Assembly (NCBI GenBank): GCA_943914465.1
Contig: CALUCD010000005.1
Location: 1-64,000 of the forward strand
DNA: 64,000 bases
Direction: 5' to 3'
Source: an uncultured Corynebacterium sp.
GTDB lineage: Bacteria; Actinomycetota; Actinomycetes; Mycobacteriales; Mycobacteriaceae
Positions 25,189 to 33,698 of this stretch are shown one piece after another. Numbering within the stretch: position 1 is the stretch's first letter; each line of letters opens with the position of its first letter. Made by a program: the position numbers and the translations under genes. Below the pieces are notes generated by a model. The model was not told the DNA's origin. It was given only the letters and a program-made list of their open reading frames with translations, and did no database searches.

Positions 25189-28100
25189 TCAAGCAGTAAT
25201 TGGGGTCTCTGCCTCAGTACTCATGGGTGCGTCTGTCACGCTGCCTCGCTCCTGCGCAACCCCCGCAAACCGCGCATACGCCTCCCGCATATCCGCCTCC
25301 CGGTCCAACTGTCGGAACGGGTACTCATACACATAGCTCACTCCGGACTGCGGATGCGTCCATGTCCGGTCCGCTTCCGGCAACCGTGTCCCGTCTTTCA
25401 GCGCCGCATCGGCCTTCAGAATCTCCTTCGGCACCTTGCGGCCATTAGCATCAAACCGATCCTCCTGGTCATAGCGCCGCATCACCGGAAACTGCGTCCG
25501 ATAAATCATGCACAACTCATCGGCCGTCACTCCCAGCGACAACGCCACGATCGCATCGATTTCTACTTGCGCTGCACGCCGCTCCTCGTCTTTGCGCAGC
25601 GGCGTATCGACGCCCCACTTCTCACCCATCAACTCCTCCCACAACGGGGCATACGCCTCCGTGACGCAATTGAGGCGGAGGTAGTTTCTTAGGAGTTGAT
25701 CTTGTGCAGCCTGGCCAGCTAACGGAAGCCCGCCCACTAGCTGGTACGACATTTCGCTTGCCCCGGTCGACCGTGCCCAGAAGTCGCAAATGATTGATGA
25801 CATACATGCACCTCCAATCACCGTCGCTTTGCCGTCGTTGACAGCCGCTGCCGAATGCACAGGGTTAACGTGCGCCGCCCCTGGAGGTATCAAGGACGGG
25901 TATAGGGTTCTGAAGCCAGTTGTGGCGGCCATCCGTCGCCAAGCAATGCGGAAATAGGAATTGGAGGGCGATGGGCCAGCGTTCGTTGACCACTTTGAAT
26001 AGTCGGCATCGTAGGTGGGCTTGGCTGCGCGGTCTGGCTGGTAGGCGGTTGCGGGGATGAAATCAGCGGGCATTGCCTCAAGGTCGACCTCGGACCAGTC
26101 CTGGTTGTGTTTGAGGGTGGGGTTGGGTTGCTTGATCATGGGCGTCGATACGCCGAGGTGGGGGCCTTGCAGGATCACGTCGTCCCAGGAGGTGGGGTGG
26201 GCCCAGCCGGTGTCGAAGTACCCCGCCTTCTTGTCAGTCGTCTCGTTCCAACCACTGGAGAACTGCAGCCCGAGTTCGCGGATGCGGGGCGCAGCGGCCA
26301 GTTTTTCCAACACGGCAGCAGCTTCGGTGTTGACGGTGTAGACCATGCGTGACTCGATGTGCGGCACGGTGTCATCCTCAAGAATCGAATGCCACACCTT
26401 TAAGGTGTGCTCATCAACGATTTGGATCCGATCCCGGTGCGGCCGGAGGTCCCAGTTGTGGTTATCGTCTTTGAATCCGGGCAGGGCACCAGAGCCGTCG
26501 TGTTTCAGCGACTCGGCCACCGTTGATGGGTGGTAGAGCGAGGTGGCATGACGGAGGTTCGGCGCATCTTGCACAGGCCCGTAGACATGTATGCCGTAAG
26601 AGTTATGGTGATCGACGTCGAACAGGCTTAGCTCATTGATGAACTGCCAGTGGCGCCGCAACCGCAGATACGCCCCGCGGCGCAGGGAAGCAGCCTTCTT
26701 CTCGGTGAAGTGCGACTCCGGGTGAAGGAGCGAGATGACGCCGGCGGCAGAGGCATTGCCCCATGTGCGTTCCATGAACCCGCGGTAAAGGTCCGGGCGC
26801 TGGTTTTTCAGGTGAGGATACTCGGGGGTGTTGCCCAGCACGGCGGCGGTAGCAACGGCATCAGCGGTGCCCGTGAACACAATGTCGCGCATGCGGGGAT
26901 CAGAGTTCCAGCGCTCACGGCGTTCGTTCTTTTGCGTTTGTGTCGGTTTGTGCGCAAGCGTGAACCACGGATCAAGCTCGGCATACAAGCCATCCAACTT
27001 CACGTCCGGGCGTACCCACGGCGGGTTGCCTACTTGCAGGTCAAAGCCACCGCGGGCGAACACGGCGGCGAAGTCTAGGTCCCAGTGGAAAAACGCCTGC
27101 TCGTTAGCCACCTGTTCGGCGGTGGCCAGCCACGGGTGGTTGGCCATGACTGTGTCGATACCCCGGGCGCCGGACAGGCCGATCTCAGTGCGCTCCAGGT
27201 CAACCAGCTCATCCCAATCAGATGCGGTGCCTAGGCGGGTTTGATTGGCATCCTTTGCGGTGATGTCGGTGCCCAAGAGGTCAGTCAAGGTGGAGATCCA
27301 CTCGTCGAAATCCGGAAGCTCCTCAGTTGCAGTAAGCGGCCAAAAAGTCAGGGCGTTCCATGCATCCATGGCAAGGCGCAGGCGACGATACGCGCCGGCG
27401 CGATCATGCAGGAGCTCGTTTTCGATCTGCTCGCGGCGCACGTTGTTCGCGGTATGCTCGCTTGTACGTCCCCACAGGTCAATGTCGCGGCGGACCTGGT
27501 CCTCGGCGATGCGCATCTTTGACAGGGTGATAGCCCACAGGCTTTCCACCCGCGCAGCAAGATTGAGCAGCTTTTTCTTCTGCTCCTTCGTGGGCTGTTT
27601 ACCGGTGACAGACTTTCTCCACGCCTTCATGGCGGTTATCTCGTCCTTCGCCAGGGTTTTCAGGTCCTTCGCGTCAGCGGCAGCACCCCAGGTGGCAGAG
27701 GGAAGCAGAAACTGGTGAATGCGCCCGGCGATGTTGGTATCACCCAGCTCACCAGCATCAATTGCCGCAGCGAGGTTGTGTACTGGCTCCCGGCGCAGCA
27801 CGGCGGTCAGCCACCCGCGCTTGTTCAGTTGGGTCGGCGAGTAGGTGGCGCGCAGTGCGCCGATTAGTGAGTTGCCGTGGCGCAGGTGCAGGCCGAACCA
27901 GGGGGCTTTGAGTTGGCTGGTCATGGTGTCAAGCCACAGGGAGATTTCGGCGAGCTCTACGGCGGTGGGGTTCAAATCCACCCCGTAGACCTGGTGGAGT
28001 GCGATGTGGGCTTTGATTTTCTGGATCTCGATGGTGCGCATCTCCGGGTCAACCTGCTGGTCAAGCTCGGTTTCGCGCAGGGTGAGGTAGAGCTCTGCGA

Positions 28101-29835
28101 GTTGGCGTACCGCCTCAACGGCGAAGGCACCGGAGCCCATGGCGGGCTCGCAGATGGTCAGGTTGAGCACGTCTTCGGAAGTTGTGATGCGGCCTTCTTC
28201 CTTCAGCACGTCAATGGCTTGGCCGACGGTGAACTCTGTGATCACCTGCGGGCTGTAGAAGGAGGCGGAGCGTTCCCGGTCGCGGCTGGACTGGCGGAAA
28301 ACGAAGGAGCCTGCCGGGTGTTCGCGGCGCACTTTCGCAGTACCGCCCTCATCCATCGCTTTGGTTTCCATGACGAAGCTGTCCGAGGGAACGGAGTCGG
28401 CGTCACGGGTTGGCACTACCCAGCTGCCTTTAGTCGCGTCCCCCTTCGGCGCGACCTCGTAGAGGTCTTCTTGGGCGATGAAACCGTGGTAGGACATCAG
28501 CCCCTCATAGACTTGGCCGAGTTCAGTCACCCCGAGGGTGGCATAGGAGATAAAGCCGCGGTCTTTACCAGCGGAGACCTTGGATAACAGCAGGTTCTGC
28601 AGCACCGTGGTCAGTGCCTTGTTGGAGAGTTTGACGCCGTCAATAAGCGAGGTGGCTTGGGCGGTAAATAGGTCTGCCTCAAGGTTGCGGAAGGTCAGCC
28701 CCTCATTTTGCGCGTCTTGGTCGGCGTGTGCTGTGTCGTGCGGGTGGTGGCCGTGGTTGACCTGGGTGAACAACAGCTGCAGCGAGTCGTAAAGGTGGGT
28801 GCCGTGGCGGGCTTTGTCCGTGACCGGAGGCTTAAGAATCTGATCGCGCAAACGGTCCAGGCCGTAGCCGGCAACATATTCCGGGGCACCGGTGGGCAAG
28901 ATTGCAAGCTCCGGGGAGGCTTCCGCGAAGAGCAAAAACAGGATGCGGTAGAGGTAGCGCAAGGATTGGTGGGCGAGCGCGTTGCCGTCGATAGTGTCAT
29001 TGGGCAGGTGCTGCTCGCGGCGGCGGGCGAGCACATCATTGCCGATCAACTCAATGGAGGCGCGCACCGCATCGCGCAGATCACCAGAGACCTTCACGGC
29101 GTGCTGTTGGGATTCCTCCCGGGTTTGGGCCCACCAGGTGGTGCCGTCTGCGGCGCGCTCAAGGTTTTCTCGCGCCAGGATAACGGCGACGCGTTCAAGC
29201 TCACCGGCCTTCTTTGTATCGTTGCGCTCAACCGCAAGCTGCAGGTTAATGGCAAGGTAGCGCCCGAGCGGCCAGGTTTCGCGCTCTGCAACAAGCACCC
29301 AGGTGTTGGCGAGCACCACAATGAACGCTGGCGGATCCTCGGAGAGGAAGAGATCTCCCACCAGCTTGGACACCTTGGCCGGTTGCGGGTCTTTGCCCTC
29401 CGCACTCACACCGCCTGCAACGGGCAGGGTGGTCAGATCGGCTTCTGTGACCTCCCCGGCCGCATCCGGCTCGGCGCTGATCACAATGACGGTGCCGGCG
29501 TTGCCGTGCCAGCCGTTGTAGTGGAATTGCTCGCCTGCGCGGGTGTAGTGCTTGAGCGCAGGCGCGCCGTAGCCAAAGGCAGTGCGCACAAGGGCATCGG
29601 TAGTGGCTGTATCCGTTGCGTCTGCCCCGGTGGCGAATGCTGTTTGCAAAGTATCCCGGTGCTGCTGCAAGCGCTTGATGGGCGATAGCGTTCCTGTTTC
29701 CTGCTCAAGCTCGGCCCATTCTTTCGCCCTCGTGGTGACGCGTTTGGTGAAGGACTCACCTTTGGCTTCATCGGTGGTGAAGTAATGGTCGCTGATCCAC
29801 TCGTCGATATTGAGGATGGAATCGAAAGCAGCCAT
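25189..29835 (-). CDS. Eco57I-type N6-adenine DNA methyltransferase (DrmMI-like)
   Basis: The 1548-residue protein has the SAM-binding motif CEPAMGSGAFAVEA near residue 567, QVYGVDLNPTAVELAEISLW about 60 residues later, and catalytic VGNPPWVRPD near 938. These are the motifs I, II and IV of a gamma-class N6-adenine methylase. Long N- and C-terminal regions should carry target recognition. There is no helicase or obvious nuclease motif, so it is a modification subunit like DrmMI of DISARM or PglX of BREX rather than a one-protein type IIG enzyme. It begins five bases after the SNF2 helicase stop and ends four bases before the OLD start. A decayed copy of its tail lies at 20635-20866. Confidence 0.87.
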   Translation of the reverse strand: MAAFDSILNIDEWISDHYFTTDEAKGESFTKRVTTRAKEWAELEQETGTLSPIKRLQQHRDTLQTAFATGADATDTATTDALVRTAFGYGAPALKHYTRAGEQFHYNGWHGNAGTVIVISAEPDAAGEVTEADLTTLPVAGGVSAEGKDPQPAKVSKLVGDLFLSEDPPAFIVVLANTWVLVAERETWPLGRYLAINLQLAVERNDTKKAGELERVAVILARENLERAADGTTWWAQTREESQQHAVKVSGDLRDAVRASIELIGNDVLARRREQHLPNDTIDGNALAHQSLRYLYRILFLLFAEASPELAILPTGAPEYVAGYGLDRLRDQILKPPVTDKARHGTHLYDSLQLLFTQVNHGHHPHDTAHADQDAQNEGLTFRNLEADLFTAQATSLIDGVKLSNKALTTVLQNLLLSKVSAGKDRGFISYATLGVTELGQVYEGLMSYHGFIAQEDLYEVAPKGDATKGSWVVPTRDADSVPSDSFVMETKAMDEGGTAKVRREHPAGSFVFRQSSRDRERSASFYSPQVITEFTVGQAIDVLKEEGRITTSEDVLNLTICEPAMGSGAFAVEAVRQLAELYLTLRETELDQQVDPEMRTIEIQKIKAHIALHQVYGVDLNPTAVELAEISLWLDTMTSQLKAPWFGLHLRHGNSLIGALRATYSPTQLNKRGWLTAVLRREPVHNLAAAIDAGELGDTNIAGRIHQFLLPSATWGAAADAKDLKTLAKDEITAMKAWRKSVTGKQPTKEQKKKLLNLAARVESLWAITLSKMRIAEDQVRRDIDLWGRTSEHTANNVRREQIENELLHDRAGAYRRLRLAMDAWNALTFWPLTATEELPDFDEWISTLTDLLGTDITAKDANQTRLGTASDWDELVDLERTEIGLSGARGIDTVMANHPWLATAEQVANEQAFFHWDLDFAAVFARGGFDLQVGNPPWVRPDVKLDGLYAELDPWFTLAHKPTQTQKNERRERWNSDPRMRDIVFTGTADAVATAAVLGNTPEYPHLKNQRPDLYRGFMERTWGNASAAGVISLLHPESHFTEKKAASLRRGAYLRLRRHWQFINELSLFDVDHHNSYGIHVYGPVQDAPNLRHATSLYHPSTVAESLKHDGSGALPGFKDDNHNWDLRPHRDRIQIVDEHTLKVWHSILEDDTVPHIESRMVYTVNTEAAAVLEKLAAAPRIRELGLQFSSGWNETTDKKAGYFDTGWAHPTSWDDVILQGPHLGVSTPMIKQPNPTLKHNQDWSEVDLEAMPADFIPATAYQPDRAAKPTYDADYSKWSTNAGPSPSNSYFRIAWRRMAATTGFRTLYPSLIPPGAAHVNPVHSAAAVNDGKATVIGGACMSSIICDFWARSTGASEMSYQLVGGLPLAGQAAQDQLLRNYLRLNCVTEAYAPLWEELMGEKWGVDTPLRKDEERRAAQVEIDAIVALSLGVTADELCMIYRTQFPVMRRYDQEDRFDANGRKVPKEILKADAALKDGTRLPEADRTWTHPQSGVSYVYEYPFRQLDREADMREAYARFAGVAQERGSVTDAPMSTEAETPITA

Positions 29836-29840
29836 GGTGC

Positions 29841-32732
29841 TTACACCTCGCTGTTTGGGTTGGTGGTGTTGGCGGGGTTCGTGGTGTGGGGCAGGATGAG
29901 CACGAGCGGGCGGATGAGCTCCCGGTCCGGTTCAAGCGAGGTGATCAACGCGCGTTCCTGATCAATCAACGTGGCCGCGCGCCCAACGCGGGCAGTGGTG
30001 CTCGTTTTCGTTTTCGCTTCCTCCCACTCGCTGGCGCGCTGCAGCCAATGGCCCACGCGGTCGTGAGCGTGGGCGCGCGCGGCCGTCATCAAGAGCTGCA
30101 GTTGCCCGCTTGCTACCTGCACGGACTTTTCAATGAGCTCCTGCGCGTTGGCGGGCAGCGCCAGTGTTGCCGGGTTGATGGCATCCTCGGTAAGTCCTAC
30201 CTCGCGCAGCCAGGCAATAGGATCTGGCACGTCCTGGGGGAGAAAACCGTTTGCCACCGCCACGAACGCACGAGACACCACCTGGCCGCGTTTATTGGTC
30301 AGCGTGGCCATCAGCAGCACCGTCGGCATCTCCACGCTGCCCTCAATGGCAGTAATCTGCCCGGCAGATAATGAGGCTAACGCCCGGTCGGTGGCCCAAT
30401 CTGTCACCGGGTGCAGCGGGCCTAGAAAGTGGGCTGTTGGCCAGGTGGAATCGTCATATCCAGTGCGTGCGCGGCGCATCACCTCAGCACCGACATCGGT
30501 ATTGGTAGCTAATTGGAAGCGCTCGCGCACCTTCCTATCCGCCAGGTAATCCTGGGGGAGTACCTCTAGGCGGCGGTGCAGGTCCTCCGGCGGTGTCAGC
30601 TCAGCCACCTGGTTCGGGTGGCGGACATAGCCCACCCCACCGGCAGCCAGGTCTTTTTCCGGGGCGGCGTGGAATGCCTCGCTCAGCGCGTCTTCCAGAT
30701 AGTCGATCTCGGATGCATACAGGCTCGTTGTCTGGGATACGTCGGCAGGCAAAGCATCGTCTGCCGCATCATCGTCGAGTCCGAAACCCGCCATCCACTG
30801 CTCAATCAGCTCCGCATCGTCAGTCGCAGTTTCGGTGGCAAGCCCTTCGGGGGATTTCACCACGTCTTCAAAAAACGCCTGGTTTTGAATGACCTTGCGT
30901 ATCTCATCTTCCTCACCGTGGATGGTGTGTTTGCCAATGAGCGATCCGACATCACCCAGCACCTCATGGGCTTCATGCTCACGCTGGATGAGCTTTGCCA
31001 ACACGTGCAGCTCACCCACATAGCCACCCTGCTGCGTATCAAGCAGCAGCGCCGTGATCTGCGGCTGCTCAGTTTGCCCGTAGCGATCCACCCGCCCGTT
31101 GCGTTGCTGAATGCGGATCAGGGACCATGGGATGTCGTAATGCACCAGGTGGTGGCACAGCGTGTGCAGGTTCACGCCCTCGGAGGCGACGTCGCCAGTA
31201 ATGAGCACGCGTAGTTTTGCATCGGTGCGGCGGAATTCGTCTACAAGCCGCATCTGCTCCTCATCACTGAGACCACCATGCATGACTTGGACCGCCGCAG
31301 CCGAAAGTTTCAAATCTTTTTGCAGCTGCTCACGCAACCAGTGCAACGTTGCCACACGCTCCGAGAACACGACCACGCGCGTATCGCTCTGCTTTGCGAC
31401 GCCGATCTCCTTCAAGTAGTTCACCAACGCCGCATACTTGTTCGAGTTTCGCGGCGTGAGGGCGTCATTGAGCTTTTTCAAGCGTTCAAGCGCGGCCCGC
31501 TCCGCAGTGGCCGAGGTGGGCAGGCGTTTAAGGCGGTTCGTGATCGTCTCATCAAGTGCTGCGGGAGACGAAAGAAAGGCCTTCACCAAAGTCCAGGGCA
31601 AAAGCTGGGCGTTTGCCGGGTTCTGGCCACCGGCGGGGTGGATCCAGGTATGTTCGAGCTCACCAGCGACCGCGTTTTCCTCCGCCGATGCCACCACCGG
31701 GATATTCAACGGTGGTTTGCGTTCTGCCCATTGCTCACCAACAACGCTTGCGACTTCCTCACTGTGGCGATGGCGACGAATCAGCAGCCTGGACACGGCC
31801 TCTTTGTCGATCTCCCCGTTCGGCATCACTGCCGTTGGGTCAAGCAGGCGCAGAATTTCCTTGAAGCTTTCCGGGTCGCCATTATGCGGCGTGGCGGAGG
31901 CAAGTAGCAGCGCCTCAGTGGTGGGGGCAAGGGTGCGGGCAAGCTCATTGTTCAACGTGCCCACGTTGGTGGCGTTGTGGATCTCATCCATCACCACCAC
32001 GTCCCAACGCACCTTTTCTAACTGTGCGCGGTACTTGTCGCTTTTGAGCGTATCCAGTGACACGATGACCCGATTGAAGTAGGTGAACGGGTTGCGGCTT
32101 GCCGGAAGGATACGGCGCACCCGCTGAATGCCTGCCGAGTCCAGGCGCACCAGCGGAATGGCAAACCGCGACCACATTTCCTGCTGGAACTGCTCCATGA
32201 TGTGTTTCGGGGTAACCACCAAAATCCGATCACCACGGCCGCGGCGGACCAGCTCGGAGAGGATCATGCCGATCTCAAGCGTTTTGCCCAAGCCCACGGC
32301 ATCGGCAATTAGGATCCGGGGGCGCAGATTGTCGCTGCTGAGCGCCTTTCGCACCGCCGTGAGCTGATAGTCAAGCGGATCCATGAGCATCTGGTCTGCA
32401 ACTGAGAGCTCTTCTTGGTACAGCGGGATCGGAGTTTGGCGCAGCGTGGTCTCCAACCACAGACGCGTCGTGCGGTAGCCGGGGGAGAGATCGGGCACCA
32501 CCTCAACTTTCGCCGGGTCAAACACCTCGACCTCATCGAGTGCGGTGTAGAAGCTCGCCGTGGTGTCGCGGACATAGTCGGAGATGCCGCGTACCTTCAG
32601 CAGGTAGCCATCGACTGATTGCGTGACGTGGGTGATCAGCCAGAGTTCATCGCGGACCTTGACCATGAGTCCCGGCGCGTACAGGGATTGAGCCTCAGCT
32701 TGGTTATGTATGTGAATAACCGGGATCGACAT
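29841..32732 (-). CDS. SNF2-family helicase (DrmD-like)
   Basis: The 963-residue protein has motif I ADAVGLGKTLEIG near 146, VVMDEIHNATNVG near 247, LLLASATPHNGD, and in the second lobe GDVASEGVNLHTLCHHLVHY and IRIQQRNGRVDRYGQ near 546. This is the HepA/RapA-type branch of SNF2 translocases. In class 1 DISARM, drmD is an SNF2 helicase placed next to drmMI, exactly as here. The first 100 residues (IHIHNQAEAQSLYAPGLMVK and VRD) form the small beta domain common in DrmD-like proteins. It is probably first gene of the operon SNF2, methyltransferase, OLD. The start at 32732 follows AAAGGA-like text with short spacing. Confidence 0.85.
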   Translation of the reverse strand: MSIPVIHIHNQAEAQSLYAPGLMVKVRDELWLITHVTQSVDGYLLKVRGISDYVRDTTASFYTALDEVEVFDPAKVEVVPDLSPGYRTTRLWLETTLRQTPIPLYQEELSVADQMLMDPLDYQLTAVRKALSSDNLRPRILIADAVGLGKTLEIGMILSELVRRGRGDRILVVTPKHIMEQFQQEMWSRFAIPLVRLDSAGIQRVRRILPASRNPFTYFNRVIVSLDTLKSDKYRAQLEKVRWDVVVMDEIHNATNVGTLNNELARTLAPTTEALLLASATPHNGDPESFKEILRLLDPTAVMPNGEIDKEAVSRLLIRRHRHSEEVASVVGEQWAERKPPLNIPVVASAEENAVAGELEHTWIHPAGGQNPANAQLLPWTLVKAFLSSPAALDETITNRLKRLPTSATAERAALERLKKLNDALTPRNSNKYAALVNYLKEIGVAKQSDTRVVVFSERVATLHWLREQLQKDLKLSAAAVQVMHGGLSDEEQMRLVDEFRRTDAKLRVLITGDVASEGVNLHTLCHHLVHYDIPWSLIRIQQRNGRVDRYGQTEQPQITALLLDTQQGGYVGELHVLAKLIQREHEAHEVLGDVGSLIGKHTIHGEEDEIRKVIQNQAFFEDVVKSPEGLATETATDDAELIEQWMAGFGLDDDAADDALPADVSQTTSLYASEIDYLEDALSEAFHAAPEKDLAAGGVGYVRHPNQVAELTPPEDLHRRLEVLPQDYLADRKVRERFQLATNTDVGAEVMRRARTGYDDSTWPTAHFLGPLHPVTDWATDRALASLSAGQITAIEGSVEMPTVLLMATLTNKRGQVVSRAFVAVANGFLPQDVPDPIAWLREVGLTEDAINPATLALPANAQELIEKSVQVASGQLQLLMTAARAHAHDRVGHWLQRASEWEEAKTKTSTTARVGRAATLIDQERALITSLEPDRELIRPLVLILPHTTNPANTTNPNSEV

Positions 32733-32772
32733 ATAAAGGAAGTTTAGTTCAACCTGGCTACAACATTAGAGT

Positions 32773-33486
32773 TCAGGGGGTTGAGCGGGGGACCCCGAGT
32801 TCCTCACACCACTCCATGACGTCGCGAGCAGCGCCTTTGCCAAACCCTAAGGACGCTTCGAGCCCAGACAGGCTCACCACAAGCTCAAGCTGTGTCACCA
32901 AACCCAGATGCGCTGCATCCTGAATGAGATCCCCGAGGTGCGATGCTTCGTTTCCTGCTCTGGCCAAATCTGCCACCGTGCGCGCCACTGTCGTTACGGG
33001 AAGCCCAGATTGCTCATGGATCGTCCACTCGGCTCGACCGAGTAAGGCCTTGTGCAAGGTAACATCTGGTTGTCTACTCCGCCTGCGTTTTGCCAGCGTG
33101 AAGTGCACTCCATCAGGCCACAGATCCCCGATTTCCCATAAGTTTGCGGCGGTGGTGTGTGAGACTACGGCTTCAGCTGCCAGGTGCGGATCAGCCAGAC
33201 GCTGCGCCGCCAGCAGATTCGGGCGGATGGCCAGCCATTCGCTTTGGATCTCCAACTGCGGTGTCACGGGTATCGCTGGAGAGGTGTAGACACCGTGGCG
33301 TACGCGCACAAGTGAGCCGCGCTCCGCCAAGCGCCGCAACCACGCCGTATCAACCCCACAGGCCTTGGCTTGGGAAGCGGTACACAGACCCCACTGCTGG
33401 GACTGAATCTCCCCCAAGATCGCAAGCGCCTCTCCATGCCGCATACTCAAAAAGTACCCAGGCAGTACATTTTGAGCCACATTCAC
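32773..33486 (-). CDS. AbiEi-like type IV antitoxin protein without visible AbiEii partner
   Basis: The 237-residue protein has an N-terminal winged-helix region, GLCTASQAKACGVDTAWLRR, then LVRVRHGVYTSP, and a C-terminal domain containing SHTTAANLWEIGDL and GLPVTTVARTVADLAR. This is the AbiEi family layout (AbiEi antitoxin domain followed by AbiEi_3/4-type domain), in which the protein represses its promoter and counteracts the nucleotidyltransferase toxin AbiEii. No AbiEii-type gene lies downstream; the next minus-strand gene is the SNF2 helicase, 40 bases on. It may regulate the neighbouring defence operon or be a lone relic. GTG at 33486 is uncertain; ATG at 33444 is an alternative. Confidence 0.75.
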   Translation of the reverse strand: MNVAQNVLPGYFLSMRHGEALAILGEIQSQQWGLCTASQAKACGVDTAWLRRLAERGSLVRVRHGVYTSPAIPVTPQLEIQSEWLAIRPNLLAAQRLADPHLAAEAVVSHTTAANLWEIGDLWPDGVHFTLAKRRRSRQPDVTLHKALLGRAEWTIHEQSGLPVTTVARTVADLARAGNEASHLGDLIQDAAHLGLVTQLELVVSLSGLEASLGFGKGAARDVMEWCEELGVPRSTP

Positions 33487-33698
33487 GCAGGCCTGTGCCG
33501 CGATAATTACACTTCAGCCCCGCTGTGCTCCCGCACCCGCCGGATCAAGGGATCCAAGGTCACCCCGGTCCGCTCCGGCTCATAGCCGCGATGGCGTGGT
33601 TTTCTTATCCCAGCGGCGGGCAGCGCGCAACGGCTCAGAACGAAGAACCACAGCGGTGCCATCAGCGACCGTCGCCCCGCTCCACGACCTCACACCTG

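Noticed and set aside
10270..32732. BREX or Dpd system instead of DISARM-like
   Set aside because: No BrxC/PglY-type ATPase, PglZ phosphatase or queuosine-like modification genes are present; SNF2 plus adenine methylase plus DUF1998 helicase fits DISARM best.
33520..33690. Coding-like minus-strand text between AbiEi and the permease (AVVLRSEPLRAARRWDKK, then RGYEPERTGVTLDPLIRRV after a frameshift)
   Set aside because: It could be the tail of a lost gene, but it resembles no family I can name and needs a frameshift; too weak to annotate.
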